DNA from: RFSX01 sp965230215
Lineage (GTDB): Bacteria > Bacteroidota > Bacteroidia > Chitinophagales > Saprospiraceae
Assembly (NCBI GenBank): GCA_965230215.1
Contig: CBDDKN010000001.1
Coordinates: 558,001 to 622,000, forward strand
Reading direction: 5' to 3'
DNA: 64,000 bases
A model generated the notes under the pieces. That model searched no databases. It was not told where the DNA came from and saw only the letters and a list, made by a program, of their open reading frames with translations. Positions 35,401 through 44,900 of the stretch are shown in pieces. The stretch's first letter is position 1, and every line of letters begins with the position of its first letter. The position numbers and the translations under genes were made by a program.

Positions 35401-36066
35401 GATGGTCGAATTAGCGTGAATGTATTTGGTGGTATTCAGCCTTATGAATATACGTGGAGTGATCCATTAACTGGAATTGATTATCCTGATGTAGATGGAC
35501 TTTCTCCTGGATTCTATACTGTCATCGTATCGGATGCAGTAGGTCAGATGGTAACACAGGATGTTATAATTGGTGAATCTGAAGAAATAGTCGTTACTGC
35601 AGGTGTCGAATATAATAATGGTGCTGGTAATATCACACTGGATGTGACCGGTGGTAACGGAATCTATACCTACGACTGGAGTAATGGTAGTTCTGAGCGT
35701 GATCAAACCGATTTGGCACCAGGTGAATATACCGTTGTTGTCACTGATGAATTGGGCTGCACCACAACAATCACTGTGGTAGTTGAAGATACGACTTCGA
35801 CCGTCGATCCTGTATTTGTCAATAACTTCTCTATATATCCAAATCCTGCTGTGAATGAAGTATTGGTTAAACTGGAATTGGATAATAGCAGAACAGGTCA
35901 ATTGAAGATTTACTCTCTACTAGGGGAGCGTATGCATATGCAATCATACAATACAAGAAGTATAAATGCTTCTATTGATGTAGACGCTTGGCCATCTGGA
36001 CTATATATCGTTGAATTTTCAAGCGCTGATAAATCGGCTATAAGAAAATTGATTGTAGGTCAGTAA
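32497..36066 (+). CDS. Secreted multidomain protein: thioredoxin-like domain, SprB and Ig-like repeats, PKD, T9SS tail
   Basis: A 1189-residue protein with a signal peptide (1-19, ending LSAQ). Residues about 20-175 are a redoxin/thioredoxin domain with the active-site pair Cys60 and Cys63 in ATWCGPCWNY. Then come SprB-type repeats (DLTAGDYTVVATDVNTGC, PGVYNVTIMDFNGC), Ig-like units each with a cysteine pair (FCEGGATTLCV, FCAGESAVLCL, FCEGESTTICV), a PKD domain near 880-945 (VWDFGDGNTSTETDPSHVYT), two more SprB repeats (last PGEYTVVVTDELGC) and a T9SS type A sorting domain (NFSIYPNPAVNEVLV ... GLYIVEFSS). The first part is strongly acidic. It should be exported through the type IX system to the surface or medium. 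A thioredoxin fused to adhesin-like repeats suggests surface redox activity or only a scaffold; this is unproven. Confidence 0.88.
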   Translation: MKNVYFLLFLLSSITLSAQLPDWSTAPDFSLPDTEDTQHDLYDYLDDGYSVVLDFSATWCGPCWNYHQNGVLEELYDEYGPGGEDKVMVFMVEADPNTSQPCIYGPSGCSGGSIGDWTAGTSYPILNPDSGDAAQVNADFQINYYPTLYGVAPNGDIYEVGQANFNTWESWVAESFQMHNTSWSQNEEDCTASFIDLHLEGGHGTVQYEWSNGSTSQDLSDIAPGDYFVTLTDDNDYEVVIGPIEIEFNNGGNLELIDLGHITCNGGDEGFIEVEFTEGTGDYEYDWSHGETTAYVDDLTAGDYTVVATDVNTGCEFEMEFEIEEPDELEYELEIFQPDCAGEEPGAIEFFIDGGTWPITFFYEDFDTREEYVELEPGVYNVTIMDFNGCELEAETFEIVAADAPMAYSSATGIFNCQNVSVSVAIDSSSAGPNISYAWFDPSMTYIGSDSLTSVDSSGLYTLQVTNSESGCVTSSTVMVMENYEEPDAVVQTLNNIDCNNNTAILSAQGSSMDSTVTYVWTTVDGSILSDPSLPEIEVSSAGTYSLEVINTISGCMASASTEVLSVDVPELQVDGETSFCEGGATTLCVTPNADESVQWFRDGDLLGNQVCLTVEESLDIQVVLTNSVTGCEAIEAITTSTIELPSADVAGDFEFCAGESAVLCLDDSANAEATWTVDGVIISTTECVTVNTTADLMLTVTSTESLCSNSNMVYIQENALPEVVFNGTTDFCEGESTTICVDNGANASVIWRESGNDVGNGECIVVDYASVFEVVYTDNLTGCSTEASINTQTYDAPEVEVTSSGLLDCTNGVVMLNVEGLGADETVLWLDEDNNVVGSEANIDVTDAGVYTAYVETLEGCSSQTMYEVELDPEDLPMADFAYSADEFSFQFNNLSESFNELVWDFGDGNTSTETDPSHVYTDAGFYTVVLSVTNDCGTSRLEIEVAAYSALQLTTVSSDVSCYGGNDGRISVNVFGGIQPYEYTWSDPLTGIDYPDVDGLSPGFYTVIVSDAVGQMVTQDVIIGESEEIVVTAGVEYNNGAGNITLDVTGGNGIYTYDWSNGSSERDQTDLAPGEYTVVVTDELGCTTTITVVVEDTTSTVDPVFVNNFSIYPNPAVNEVLVKLELDNSRTGQLKIYSLLGERMHMQSYNTRSINASIDVDAWPSGLYIVEFSSADKSAIRKLIVGQ

Positions 36067-36091
36067 GAGTCAAATAATAAAACCAACTATG

Positions 36092-36126
36092 AAAGGGGAG
36101 CTTATTTACTTGAGCTCTCCTTTTTT
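36092..36126 (+). terminator. Terminator between the T9SS protein gene and mutS
   Basis: AAAGGGGAGCT and AGCTCTCCTTT form an 11-pair stem with one G-T pair around a 10-base loop, followed by T residues. The stem overlaps the last codons and stop of the convergent mutS. Confidence 0.7.
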
Positions 36127-38759
36127 ATTGCTATCATTTGATCTTGTAATTCCTTTAATTTGAGCATGGCTTCTATAGGGGTCATAGAAGTAATGTCCAA
36201 CTTAGACAAGGCATCTTTTAAATGTGATAATTGGGGATCGGACATCTGAAATAATTTCATCTGAAGATTAGAAGATTTGCTGTTCTCTGACATGCTCTGC
36301 GCATTGCTCTTTCTGGATTCTACTGACTTTTCTTCTAAACCACTTAGAAGTCTCTTTGCGTTTTCAATTATTTCCTTTGGCATTCCTGACATTTGAGCCA
36401 CATGAATACCAAAGCTGGAAGCACAAGCTCCTTTTACCAACTTTCTGAGAAATATGACTTTTTCATCATACTCCTTGGTGGAGACATTATAATTCTTGAT
36501 GCGATCAAAAATGCTCTCGAGCTCACTAAGTTCATGATAGTGCGTAGCAAACAAAGTCTTAGGATGAAACGAAGGTCCATTATGGAGATATTCTGCAATG
36601 GCCCATGCGATGGAAATGCCATCATATGTACTTGTACCTCTACCTATCTCATCCAGAATGATAAGGCTTCTTTTGGAAAGGTTATTCAAGATCGAGGCGG
36701 TCTCATTCATTTCGACCATAAAGGTTGATTCTCCACTTGAGATATTGTCAGATGCACCGACACGTGTGAATATTTTATCAACAAGACCTATATGTGCTGA
36801 TTCAGCGGGTACATAGGAGCCCATATGTGCCATAAGGGCTATTAAAGCTGTTTGACGCAGTACAGCAGATTTTCCTGACATATTAGGTCCTGTAATCATT
36901 ATTATCTGTTGCGTATCCAAATCCAATCTTACATCATTCGGAACGAAAGGGTCTTCAAAAGGCAATTGAGTCTCTATGACGGGATGTCTACCACCCGTAA
37001 TATCAATTATGAAGGAGTCATCAATTATAGCTTTGCAATAATCCCGTTCAAGCGCAAGCGTTGACAGTGAAAGGAAGCAGTCTATTTCTGCAATGCATTG
37101 TGCATTGATAAGCAGGCTGGTTACATAATTCCCCGCCATGCTTACAAGTTCGAGAAATAAACTCTCTTCAAGTTCAGCAATTCTTTCTTCAGCCTGAAGT
37201 ATCTTGGTTTCAATCTGCTTTAACTCATCGTTGATATACCGTTCTGATCCTTTAAGAGTTTGCTTGCGCACCCATCCTTCAGGAATCAAATTAAGGTCCT
37301 TGTACTTATTGGTTACTTCAAAGTAATATCCAAAGACACTGTTGTATCCGACTTTAAGACCGGTGATACCGGTTTCTTCAGCTTCTTTGTTTTGCAGTTG
37401 AAGCAATATTTCTTTCGAATTCGAGGAGACGTTACGCCATTCATCTAATTCTTCGTTCCAACCGGTTTTGATAACGCCACCAGCAGATAGTTTGTGTGGT
37501 GCTTCCTGACTAAGGCTGTTTTCAATCCTGTCAATCAGGTCCTGGCATGTGTTCATCCTGGCATGAATAGCGGCAAAGGCTTCATTGGACTGGATGAGAT
37601 TTTGAATCTGCTTTACCCTTAAAAGCCCGGTTTTGACGGCAAGCATTTCACGCGGATTAATCTTGCCTAGTGGGATTTTGGAGCTTAATCTTTCAAGGTC
37701 GCCAATACTTTTAATCTCGGTCGAAAGGGATTCGTGTATCTCATTATTATCAATGAGGAATTCTACGCATTGTTGTCTTTTATGAATTTGGTCAACTGAT
37801 TTGAGTGGCAATACGATCCATCGCGAAAGCATACGTGCTCCCATAGGCGACATCGTTTTGTCCATAACATCAAGCAATGACTTGCCTGAATTATGATTGC
37901 TTCGTATCAATTCCAGATTTCGAATTGTAAACCTGTCTAACCACATATATTCGTCAGACTCTATTCTTTCGATTTTGTGTATGTGGTCTAATTTGTTTTG
38001 TTGTATGGTTGATAGATAGTGAAGAATTCCGCCGGCCGCTATTTGGGATAGTTTGTGTGATTCAATTCCAAAACCTTTAAGCGAAAGAACATCAAAATGC
38101 TTAAGCAATAGGTCTCTGGCATAGTCATATTCAAAGAACCATTCGTCCAAGGCTTGTTCATAAAGATTCTCATTGCTAAAGATATCTGTGATCTTGTCCC
38201 GGTCTTTTTTGGAATAGATGAGTTCTGTGCAAACAAAGCTTTGCAATATCTTTTGGGATGCGTTGATACTGCCTTCATGAACATAGAATTCACCAGTGGA
38301 TATATCAAGAAATGCTAGACCTATTGAGTTCCCATCCAGAATGGCAGAACATAGAAAGTTGTTTTCAGATGAATTCAGGATTGACTCGTTAATTGTCACA
38401 CCAGGAGTCACAACTTCAGTAACATCTCTTCTGACTATCTTTTTCTCTTTAGATGGTTTTTCCATCTGTTCACAGATCGCAACTCGATATCCAGCTTGTA
38501 CCAGCTTTGGTAAATAGGTTTCGACTGAATGATGGGGAAAACCAGCTAACTCAATATCAGAGCCTCCATTATTGCGGCTTGTGAGTATGATACCAAGTAT
38601 TTGTGAAGCTTTTATTGCATCTTCACCAAAGGTTTCATAAAAATCACCAACTCTGAAAAGCAATATAGCATCAGGGTGTTTTTGTTTCACCTCAAAGTAT
38701 TGTTTCATAAGAGGAGTAACCTTGCTCTTGGTCGATTTTTTCTTAGTTCCGGCTCCCAA
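36102..38759 (-). CDS. mutS: DNA mismatch repair protein MutS
   Basis: An 885-residue MutS that recognises base mismatches. The mismatch-reading Phe-x-Glu is in FRVGDFYETFGEDA near residue 40, the ATPase has Walker A GPNMSGKSAVLRQ and Walker B SLIILDEIGRGTSTYDG, and FATHYHELSELE follows. The start is TTG at 38759; the next ATG (Met18, MKQYFEVK) would remove a stretch that relatives keep, so TTG is favoured. It is divergent from rpsP across 207 bases; a minus-strand TAGCTTTG at 38860-38853 is a possible -7 box. Confidence 0.95.
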   Translation of the reverse strand: MGAGTKKKSTKSKVTPLMKQYFEVKQKHPDAILLFRVGDFYETFGEDAIKASQILGIILTSRNNGGSDIELAGFPHHSVETYLPKLVQAGYRVAICEQMEKPSKEKKIVRRDVTEVVTPGVTINESILNSSENNFLCSAILDGNSIGLAFLDISTGEFYVHEGSINASQKILQSFVCTELIYSKKDRDKITDIFSNENLYEQALDEWFFEYDYARDLLLKHFDVLSLKGFGIESHKLSQIAAGGILHYLSTIQQNKLDHIHKIERIESDEYMWLDRFTIRNLELIRSNHNSGKSLLDVMDKTMSPMGARMLSRWIVLPLKSVDQIHKRQQCVEFLIDNNEIHESLSTEIKSIGDLERLSSKIPLGKINPREMLAVKTGLLRVKQIQNLIQSNEAFAAIHARMNTCQDLIDRIENSLSQEAPHKLSAGGVIKTGWNEELDEWRNVSSNSKEILLQLQNKEAEETGITGLKVGYNSVFGYYFEVTNKYKDLNLIPEGWVRKQTLKGSERYINDELKQIETKILQAEERIAELEESLFLELVSMAGNYVTSLLINAQCIAEIDCFLSLSTLALERDYCKAIIDDSFIIDITGGRHPVIETQLPFEDPFVPNDVRLDLDTQQIIMITGPNMSGKSAVLRQTALIALMAHMGSYVPAESAHIGLVDKIFTRVGASDNISSGESTFMVEMNETASILNNLSKRSLIILDEIGRGTSTYDGISIAWAIAEYLHNGPSFHPKTLFATHYHELSELESIFDRIKNYNVSTKEYDEKVIFLRKLVKGACASSFGIHVAQMSGMPKEIIENAKRLLSGLEEKSVESRKSNAQSMSENSKSSNLQMKLFQMSDPQLSHLKDALSKLDITSMTPIEAMLKLKELQDQMIAIKKESSSK

Positions 38760-38861
38760 TTTCGTCTCTGTGTATAAGCGTTCGTAAAAGCTACTAAGTT
38801 ATATTAAAATTTTCGGGCATGTTTCTTATTAAGATGAATATGCGCTATTTTTCAAAGCTAC

Positions 38862-38893
38862 TTGCTCCTTTACTAAAAATAAACATATATTTG
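38862..38893 (+). promoter_or_regulatory. Promoter of rpsP
   Basis: TTG (38862-38864), 21 bases, then TATATTTG (38886-38893), a full match to the -33/-7 pattern of the Bacteroidota primary sigma factor. The rpsP ATG is 73 bases downstream, leaving an untranslated leader of about 67 bases. Confidence 0.65.
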
Positions 38894-38966
38894 CGCCGTT
38901 AAATCCTGACGCTCGATAGGCGAGGTAATCAGGGATGGACATTTTTTACCATAGAAATTTTAACAA

Positions 38967-39683
38967 ATGCCTGTAAAAATTAGACTAGCAAGAAGAGGTC
39001 GTAAGAAAAGACCTTATTACCATGTGGTTGTAGCCGATGCAAGAGCTCCCAGAGATGGTAAGTACATTGAAAACATAGGAGCTTACAACCCTATGACTGT
39101 TCCCGCAACAATCGAATTAGACAGAGAAAAAGCCTACGAATGGTTGATGAAAGGTGCACAACCTACTGATACTGCTCGCGCTATTCTTAAGTTTAAAGGT
39201 GTGTATTACAAAAAACACCTGATGAGAGGTGTTGCAAAAGGAGCAATTAGTGAAGAAAAAGCCAACGAAATGTTGCAAGCCTGGATTGAAGATAAAGAAT
39301 CCAAAGTAGCAGCAAGAGTTGAAGAGTCAAGACAGAAAAGAGAAGAATTCTGGAAGATGGTTTCTGGAGAGATCAAACCTGTGGCCAAAGCTGCTGACAA
39401 AGATGCTGGGGAGGCTTTCAGAGAAGAAGGTGATGCTGAAGCATCTGCAGAAGCAGAGGCACCAGCTGAAGAAGCACCTGCAGCGGAAGCAGAAGCACCA
39501 GCCGAAGAGGCACCTGCAGCGGAAGCAGAAGCACCAGCCGAAGAGGCACCTGCAGCGGAAGCAGAAGCACCTGCAGAGGAGGCACCTGCTGCAGAAGCAG
39601 AGGCACCAGCCGAAGAGGCACCTGCTGCAGAAGCAGAAGCACCTGCGGCAGAAGATGCTACAGAAGAGAAAACAGAAGAATAA
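38967..39683 (+). CDS. rpsP: 30S ribosomal protein S16 with long Ala/Glu-rich tail
   Basis: Residues 1-85 are S16 (MPVKIRLARRGRKKRPYYHVVVAD-type start, shown here only in part: KIRLARRGRKKRPYYHVV), a small-subunit assembly protein. Ribosomal S16 is usually 80-100 residues; this one has 238. Residues about 86-150 are a charged helical extension; residues about 160-230 are five copies plus a part copy of the 12-residue unit AEAEAPAEEAPA, ending EEKTEE. Tails of this kind occur in other Bacteroidota. The tail is very acidic and probably disordered. The usual rimM neighbour is not next to it. A terminator follows. Confidence 0.95.
   Translation: MPVKIRLARRGRKKRPYYHVVVADARAPRDGKYIENIGAYNPMTVPATIELDREKAYEWLMKGAQPTDTARAILKFKGVYYKKHLMRGVAKGAISEEKANEMLQAWIEDKESKVAARVEESRQKREEFWKMVSGEIKPVAKAADKDAGEAFREEGDAEASAEAEAPAEEAPAAEAEAPAEEAPAAEAEAPAEEAPAAEAEAPAEEAPAAEAEAPAEEAPAAEAEAPAAEDATEEKTEE
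39447..39650 (+). repeat. 36-base tandem repeat inside rpsP
   Basis: Five full units of 36 bases begin at 39447, 39483, 39519, 39555 and 39591, with a partial sixth from 39627. Each encodes AEAEAPAEEAPA. Units two and three are identical in nucleotide sequence, so copy number could change by slippage or recombination without shifting the frame. Confidence 0.9.
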
Positions 39684-39736
39684 TTTCTGTCGGAAAATTG
39701 CTATATTTAGCAAACGATTTATTCAAGACTAATATA

Positions 39737-39773
39737 AAAACCTGGTAAAGCCCTCGTGTTTTACCGGGTTTTC
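39737..39773 (+). terminator. Intrinsic terminator after rpsP
   Basis: AAAACCTGGTAAA and TTTACCGGGTTTT pair over 13 positions (one T-G) around a loop of about 10 bases, followed by T-rich sequence. It overlaps the upstream, probably untranslated part of the next open frame. Confidence 0.8.
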
Positions 39774-39797
39774 ATTTATAAAAAGCAAATAACAATC

Positions 39798-41180
39798 ATG
39801 GCTGAACTAGATAAAAAGTACATAACTGCACTGGATAATATTAAATCAAGTATTCAGATTTCAGATGAATTAAAGAATTATCTTGATGAGGAAGGCACAG
39901 AGGAGTATCGTGAATTGGTCAATAAGTTTGAGACTGCCATTCATGAGATATATGAACAAGTAGCAAATGAGAATCCACTGCAACTTTTGGAATTAGAGCT
40001 GTATATGCTTGATGAGCAATTTGAAGGTCTATATCTACCTAAAATTCTTGGTTATTCGGTTCTTAGGGGTCGGGTAAATGAGAATATCAAGTATTACAGA
40101 CCTCAGGAGCATTTCGCTCAGATACTAAACTTTATTATCAACTCTTCGAACTTTGATCAAATCAAACAGCGTGTCGGGCAATCGATTCAGATAGGCTTTG
40201 CTTTAAGCAGTGATATTTGGATTACCAATACAATTGAGAGTGTCACCAATAAGCGCGTAAAATCATTCCTTATCAGTCAGAAACTGCATAAGTACCTTGA
40301 TGAAAAAATTCGAAATTCTGCGTTGGTCAAATATCGCAAGCAATTCCTTAGTCTTAATTTTCAAACAGCTGTATTTCCTGAAACATTACAGGAATTTCTG
40401 CTGGAAGCGGAATCAATAAAAGAGTTTTTGATCTACAGAGCCAAAGGTGGATTTGATAATACAAATGTGTTACCTGCTATCAATAAATTGCTGGCCAATG
40501 CGGATCTGCGCGAAAGCATGGACATGTATGAGATTTGTATCTTACTGGGCTTGTATTATAATTTGGATGATGCGGGTACCAAACTGTTGAAAGAAGATAG
40601 CACAGTAGTAAGAGAAAAACTTGATCAAACAGGACATCATTTCATGAGTTTTCTGAATGATCATAGTGAAAAGGTGGGTGGTATCTCTCAGGACGCAGAG
40701 AAGAATCTTGCAGGTTATATAGACAGATCCGTAAGTGATGTAATGACCAATTATTTCAATGTTTTGGATACGGTGAATGGAAAGGGGTATGTGCATGAAG
40801 ATGCTATAGCTGCTGTAAGAGAGTACTATTATAAAAATGAAGGTCTTTCAGTCGAAAATGAGGCGATAAGGAAGTCAATCTTGTCCAAATTAGGTGCTTT
40901 CATTAATAATATTGGTGTTGAAAACTATAACGAGTACTTCGAAATAAACAAGACATGTGTTGCTTATATGGATATATTCAGCAACCAGAAGTTCAATCAG
41001 GATCTCAAGGATCTTTGTCTTAAGTATGTTAAAAAATGTCTTAAGTTTTACACCGATAAGAGAAGTAAAGAATATCAGGATATTAAGAAGTTTATCAAAG
41101 CCACATTTGTTGACTATGGCTTTATGACTGAAAAACAAGTTACCGAGCTGTTCAAAACTAGGAGAAAACCTAAAGCTTAG
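39798..41180 (+). CDS. Conserved protein of unknown function, all-helical
   Basis: A 460-residue soluble protein with no recognised family. It looks fully alpha-helical, with many Leu/Ile/Lys/Glu heptad-like stretches, no signal peptide and no membrane segment. The C-terminus is basic (FKTRRKPKA). The open frame begins at 39756, but that part lies inside the rpsP terminator hairpin, so ATG 39798 (MAELDKKYITAL) is taken as the start. The EI24 gene follows after 55 bases. Confidence 0.75.
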   Translation: MAELDKKYITALDNIKSSIQISDELKNYLDEEGTEEYRELVNKFETAIHEIYEQVANENPLQLLELELYMLDEQFEGLYLPKILGYSVLRGRVNENIKYYRPQEHFAQILNFIINSSNFDQIKQRVGQSIQIGFALSSDIWITNTIESVTNKRVKSFLISQKLHKYLDEKIRNSALVKYRKQFLSLNFQTAVFPETLQEFLLEAESIKEFLIYRAKGGFDNTNVLPAINKLLANADLRESMDMYEICILLGLYYNLDDAGTKLLKEDSTVVREKLDQTGHHFMSFLNDHSEKVGGISQDAEKNLAGYIDRSVSDVMTNYFNVLDTVNGKGYVHEDAIAAVREYYYKNEGLSVENEAIRKSILSKLGAFINNIGVENYNEYFEINKTCVAYMDIFSNQKFNQDLKDLCLKYVKKCLKFYTDKRSKEYQDIKKFIKATFVDYGFMTEKQVTELFKTRRKPKA

Positions 41181-41235
41181 TCTAAAACTTGTGCAGATAC
41201 GGAGATATTTTAAGAAATTGTATGAAAACTAAACA

Positions 41236-41991
41236 ATGATCTCCGGCTTTCTATCTGGTATAAACGCATATATAAGGGGGTCTGAATATTATTCAAGACC
41301 CTTTTTCTTTAAGTACCTTTTAATTTCGGGTGCTATTAGTCTGTTTTTCTTTCTAGTGCTCACTTCTGTGATATTTGCCTGGGGTGATAATCTGGGTATG
41401 GCTGTTGTGAGTGGAATTAGTGGGCAAAGTGTAATCAGCGATGTAGTTGAGAAAATAGTAAGAGTGCTTTCAGTAATAGCACTTTGGGTTCTGGTCTTAT
41501 TCATATTCAAGTACATCATACTTATAATTGTGGCACCGGTAATGAGTGTTTTGTCTGAAAAAATCGAAGCTGAGATTACCGGTCGTCCTGTCGATCAGGA
41601 CTTAAGTATAAAGAATCAACTTTACCTGGTTGCCAGAGGTGCAAGAATAGCCATTTCAAACCTGAGTCGGGAATTGTTTCTGACCTTCGTTCTCTTACTT
41701 GTTGGTTTGTTTCCTGGTGCTGCAGTAATTACGACGCCATTGATCTTCATCGTACAATCATATTATGCAGGATTTGGAAATCTTGATCTGTTTATGGAAA
41801 GACATTTCAATAGAAAACAGTCCCGTTCTTTTGTGTCAAGGCATAAAGGTGTGGCAATTGCAAATGGCGGTGTTTTTCTGGGCTTGCTGCTTATACCTTT
41901 TGTTGGCGCATTTGTAGCTCCTGCATTGGCAACAGTTGCTGCAACAATCTCGGGGAACGATCTACTTGAGAAAAATGAATCTTTCTACTAA
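41236..41991 (+). CDS. EI24-domain (CysZ-like) integral membrane protein
   Basis: A 251-residue membrane protein with four to five hydrophobic segments (about 26-50, 74-105, 140-175, 205-235). The opening GFLSGINAYIRGSEYYSRP and the segment VAPVMSVLSEKIE match the EI24/CysZ family. CysZ in Proteobacteria carries sulfate, but Bacteroidota members have no assigned substrate. Its last 30 bases overlap the convergent giant secreted-protein gene. Confidence 0.8.
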   Translation: MISGFLSGINAYIRGSEYYSRPFFFKYLLISGAISLFFFLVLTSVIFAWGDNLGMAVVSGISGQSVISDVVEKIVRVLSVIALWVLVLFIFKYIILIIVAPVMSVLSEKIEAEITGRPVDQDLSIKNQLYLVARGARIAISNLSRELFLTFVLLLVGLFPGAAVITTPLIFIVQSYYAGFGNLDLFMERHFNRKQSRSFVSRHKGVAIANGGVFLGLLLIPFVGAFVAPALATVAATISGNDLLEKNESFY

Positions 41992-44900
41992 TCTGACATT
42001 CTCAGATTGGACTTCTAGCATGTACAAGCCTGCATCATTTAAGATATTGTTCAGAGGTATGGTGCTGAGCTTTTCTCTAGCAGACCAAATTGTTTGACCA
42101 TCTTGAGCGATGATGCTTAAGCTAATTTGTCCTCTTAGATCCGGATATTCAATAAAAAGTTCTCTGTTGCTCGGGTTGGGGTACAGCTTCAAATTTTCTT
42201 CAGTTGAAACAATGCTATTGGAGCTGATCAAATCGACCACGAAGCTGGTATCAATGGAGCAGCCATTGTCATCTATAATAACCAGATCATATTGCCCAGG
42301 AGACAAGTTGCTTGCATTCTGCATTTCGTAAATACCATCCAAGCTTCCAGCCCAGAAATAATTATAAGGTGCAGTTCCCCCAAAGGGTTGGACAGTAATG
42401 CTTCCATTGTTGAGGCCGCTACTGTTGACTACCGTGGCTTCAATTGATATCTGTGGAGGACTCGTAACTACAAATGAAGGAGATTCCAGCATACAGTTAT
42501 TGTCATCGGTGACAGTGGCCTGAAATGTACCTGACTCCAGATTGTCAATTATTTCTCCATTCAAATTATTATTCCATTCAATCTGATAGGGTTCTGTCCC
42601 TCCAGAAACGCTTATGTTTATAAGTCCCTCACTATCCCCAAAGCATCTATTGTTTTGGAGTTCATTTAACTGTAAAGTTATTTCTTGCGGTTCGTTAACA
42701 GCGATTGTGTTACTGACCCCAATACATCCTTCGCTATCTGTCAGTGTAACATTGTAGTCTCCGGAAGGGAGTAACTGAAGGGTGTCTGAAAACATTGTTC
42801 TGCTTACCTGCCTTCCACTTGACCAGTTAAAGTCCAGAGGAAAGGTGCCATTGTTGTTTACAGCAATGATTGCTGCTGAATTATCTCCGTAGCATTCCAG
42901 AGAATCCAATAGGATAAGACTGATGTTTAAAGGTACATTTTGGTTGATGACATCATATGATCTTAATTCTGATTTGCAATTGAATTGATCGGTAACTGTT
43001 ATGCTATATCTGCCTTCTGTAAGAGAATCTAAAAAATGAAGATTGTCAGATGAATCCGTCTCCAGACTCCAGTTGTAATTGTAGATGCCTCCGCCACCTT
43101 CTGCTCTTACTGAGAGATAGCCACCAGTGCTTCCCGGACACCTGAGGTTCGTGAGGCTATCCAGTAAAACAGTGACCGGGCTGTTTTGTATGATTTGGAG
43201 ATTGGTGAGTATACTAGAACAATTATTACTGTCACTTACTGTTACGGAATAACTGCTTGCTGGTACATTTGATAAAGTAGCCTGTGAACTGCCGTTAGAC
43301 CACAAGTAAGAGTAGGGTGGTGTTCCGCCACGTATATCCAATAGGATGGCGCCAGTTGATGCACCAAAGCATCTGACATTTTCAATGCTCAGAATGTCAG
43401 CTTGAAGAGGGTCTGGTTCCTCAATGCTTATGTCTTCCAGAACGATTTCGCAAGTTTGCTCATCAGATATGGTAACGCTGTATATACCTTCGCTCAAATT
43501 GTTGATTTCCTGACCGACCAAGCTGTTGTTCCAGCTGTATGTATAATTACCAGTGCCACCAAGTGCGGCAACTCTGATCCTTCCGTCTTCCTCACCATTA
43601 CAACTGATATTGGACATGGAAATAATACTTGCCGTCAGGTTTTGTGGAGCACTAATTTCTATTTCCTGTGGCACAAAAATGCAGTTGTTTGCATCACTTA
43701 TAGTAACAGAATAGATGCCATCTCTTAGTCCGGTTAGTATACTGCCTGAATCTCCATTTGACCAATTGAACATATAAGGTTCGGTACCTCCAGTAACATT
43801 TACAGACAGACTTCCGTCCAATGCACCAACACAAGAAGGTTCATTAATATTTTGTATCTCGAGATCAAATGGATTATCGCTAATGATCTCGATTTCATCT
43901 GAGACAAGCTGACAGCCATTGGTCGCTGAAATACTTACATTATAGAATCCTGATTCCAATCCGGTAATTTCCTCTCCCGACATGCTATTACTCCAGATAA
44001 TGGAACTAATATTCAAACTTGAGTTGACTTCTATATGAATGGCTCCATCGGAGGCATCGGCACAACTTGTATTCAGGATTTCAACAATTTGATATTCGAT
44101 TACATTGCTTCCTAATTCATCACTATTGCCATTACAGTTATCATCTAATCTGTTACAAGGTATTTCAGTTGCTGATGGATTGATGTTTTCATTATTATCA
44201 TCACAATCCTGGCTATTAGCGCTATAACCTTCAGGCGGTGTATTGCTGCATGCGAAGATAAATGTATGTGGACCACCAAATCCGTCTTCATCATTATCAA
44301 GGAAATACTGACTTAATGATACGGAGTCTGTGCCGTATAGTCTGATGTTGTCTAAAGCAATGTCTGCACGGTCTTCTCCATCAGGAAATCTGGCCACAAA
44401 CCTCAATCGTACAAAGTCACTTGTATTAATTATATCTACACTAACAGATTGCCAATTGCTGTTTGAACTTGCTCTTGATTGCCATATCTGTTGCCATCCA
44501 AAATCGTTGATGTTTCTTTGCAATGAAATGACGGCATCCTCATGTCCATATGCGTGATAGTCAAAGGATATGTCGCAGTCCACTGATTCATCAATGTCCA
44601 AACAGCTGCTGTTCAAATAGATGAAGCGTTCTGAGCTGACACAGTTTAAAGAAGATTCAACATATATATAATTGCCCCTTCCTGTAGGGTAATCGGCTTG
44701 TGGCCCCGTGAAACTGCTTGGCGTCTTATCATGATTTATATACCAGTTTCCATTATCATTCAATTCATCATTTTGCCAAATATCACCAGTAGCGCAAGCT
44801 ATGTCGCACACAGTAGAACAGATGGGAGATGCATTGAAGTCTTCTTCCAGCAACGCGTTTATACAAGCTGTTTTAAAAACGACGGCACATGACATTTCAG

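Noticed and set aside
39327..39713. 128-codon minus-strand open frame with regular Cys/Phe/Trp repeats
   Set aside because: It is the antisense of the Ala/Glu tandem repeat of rpsP; the repeated Cys pattern comes from the 36-base repeat, not from selection.
39319..39732. Plus-strand 137-codon frame rich in Lys/His/Gln repeats
   Set aside because: It is a shifted frame of the rpsP repeat, with no start context or family.
39756..39797. Upstream extension of the 460-residue protein
   Set aside because: It overlaps the stem and T-run of the rpsP terminator and has no conserved residues.
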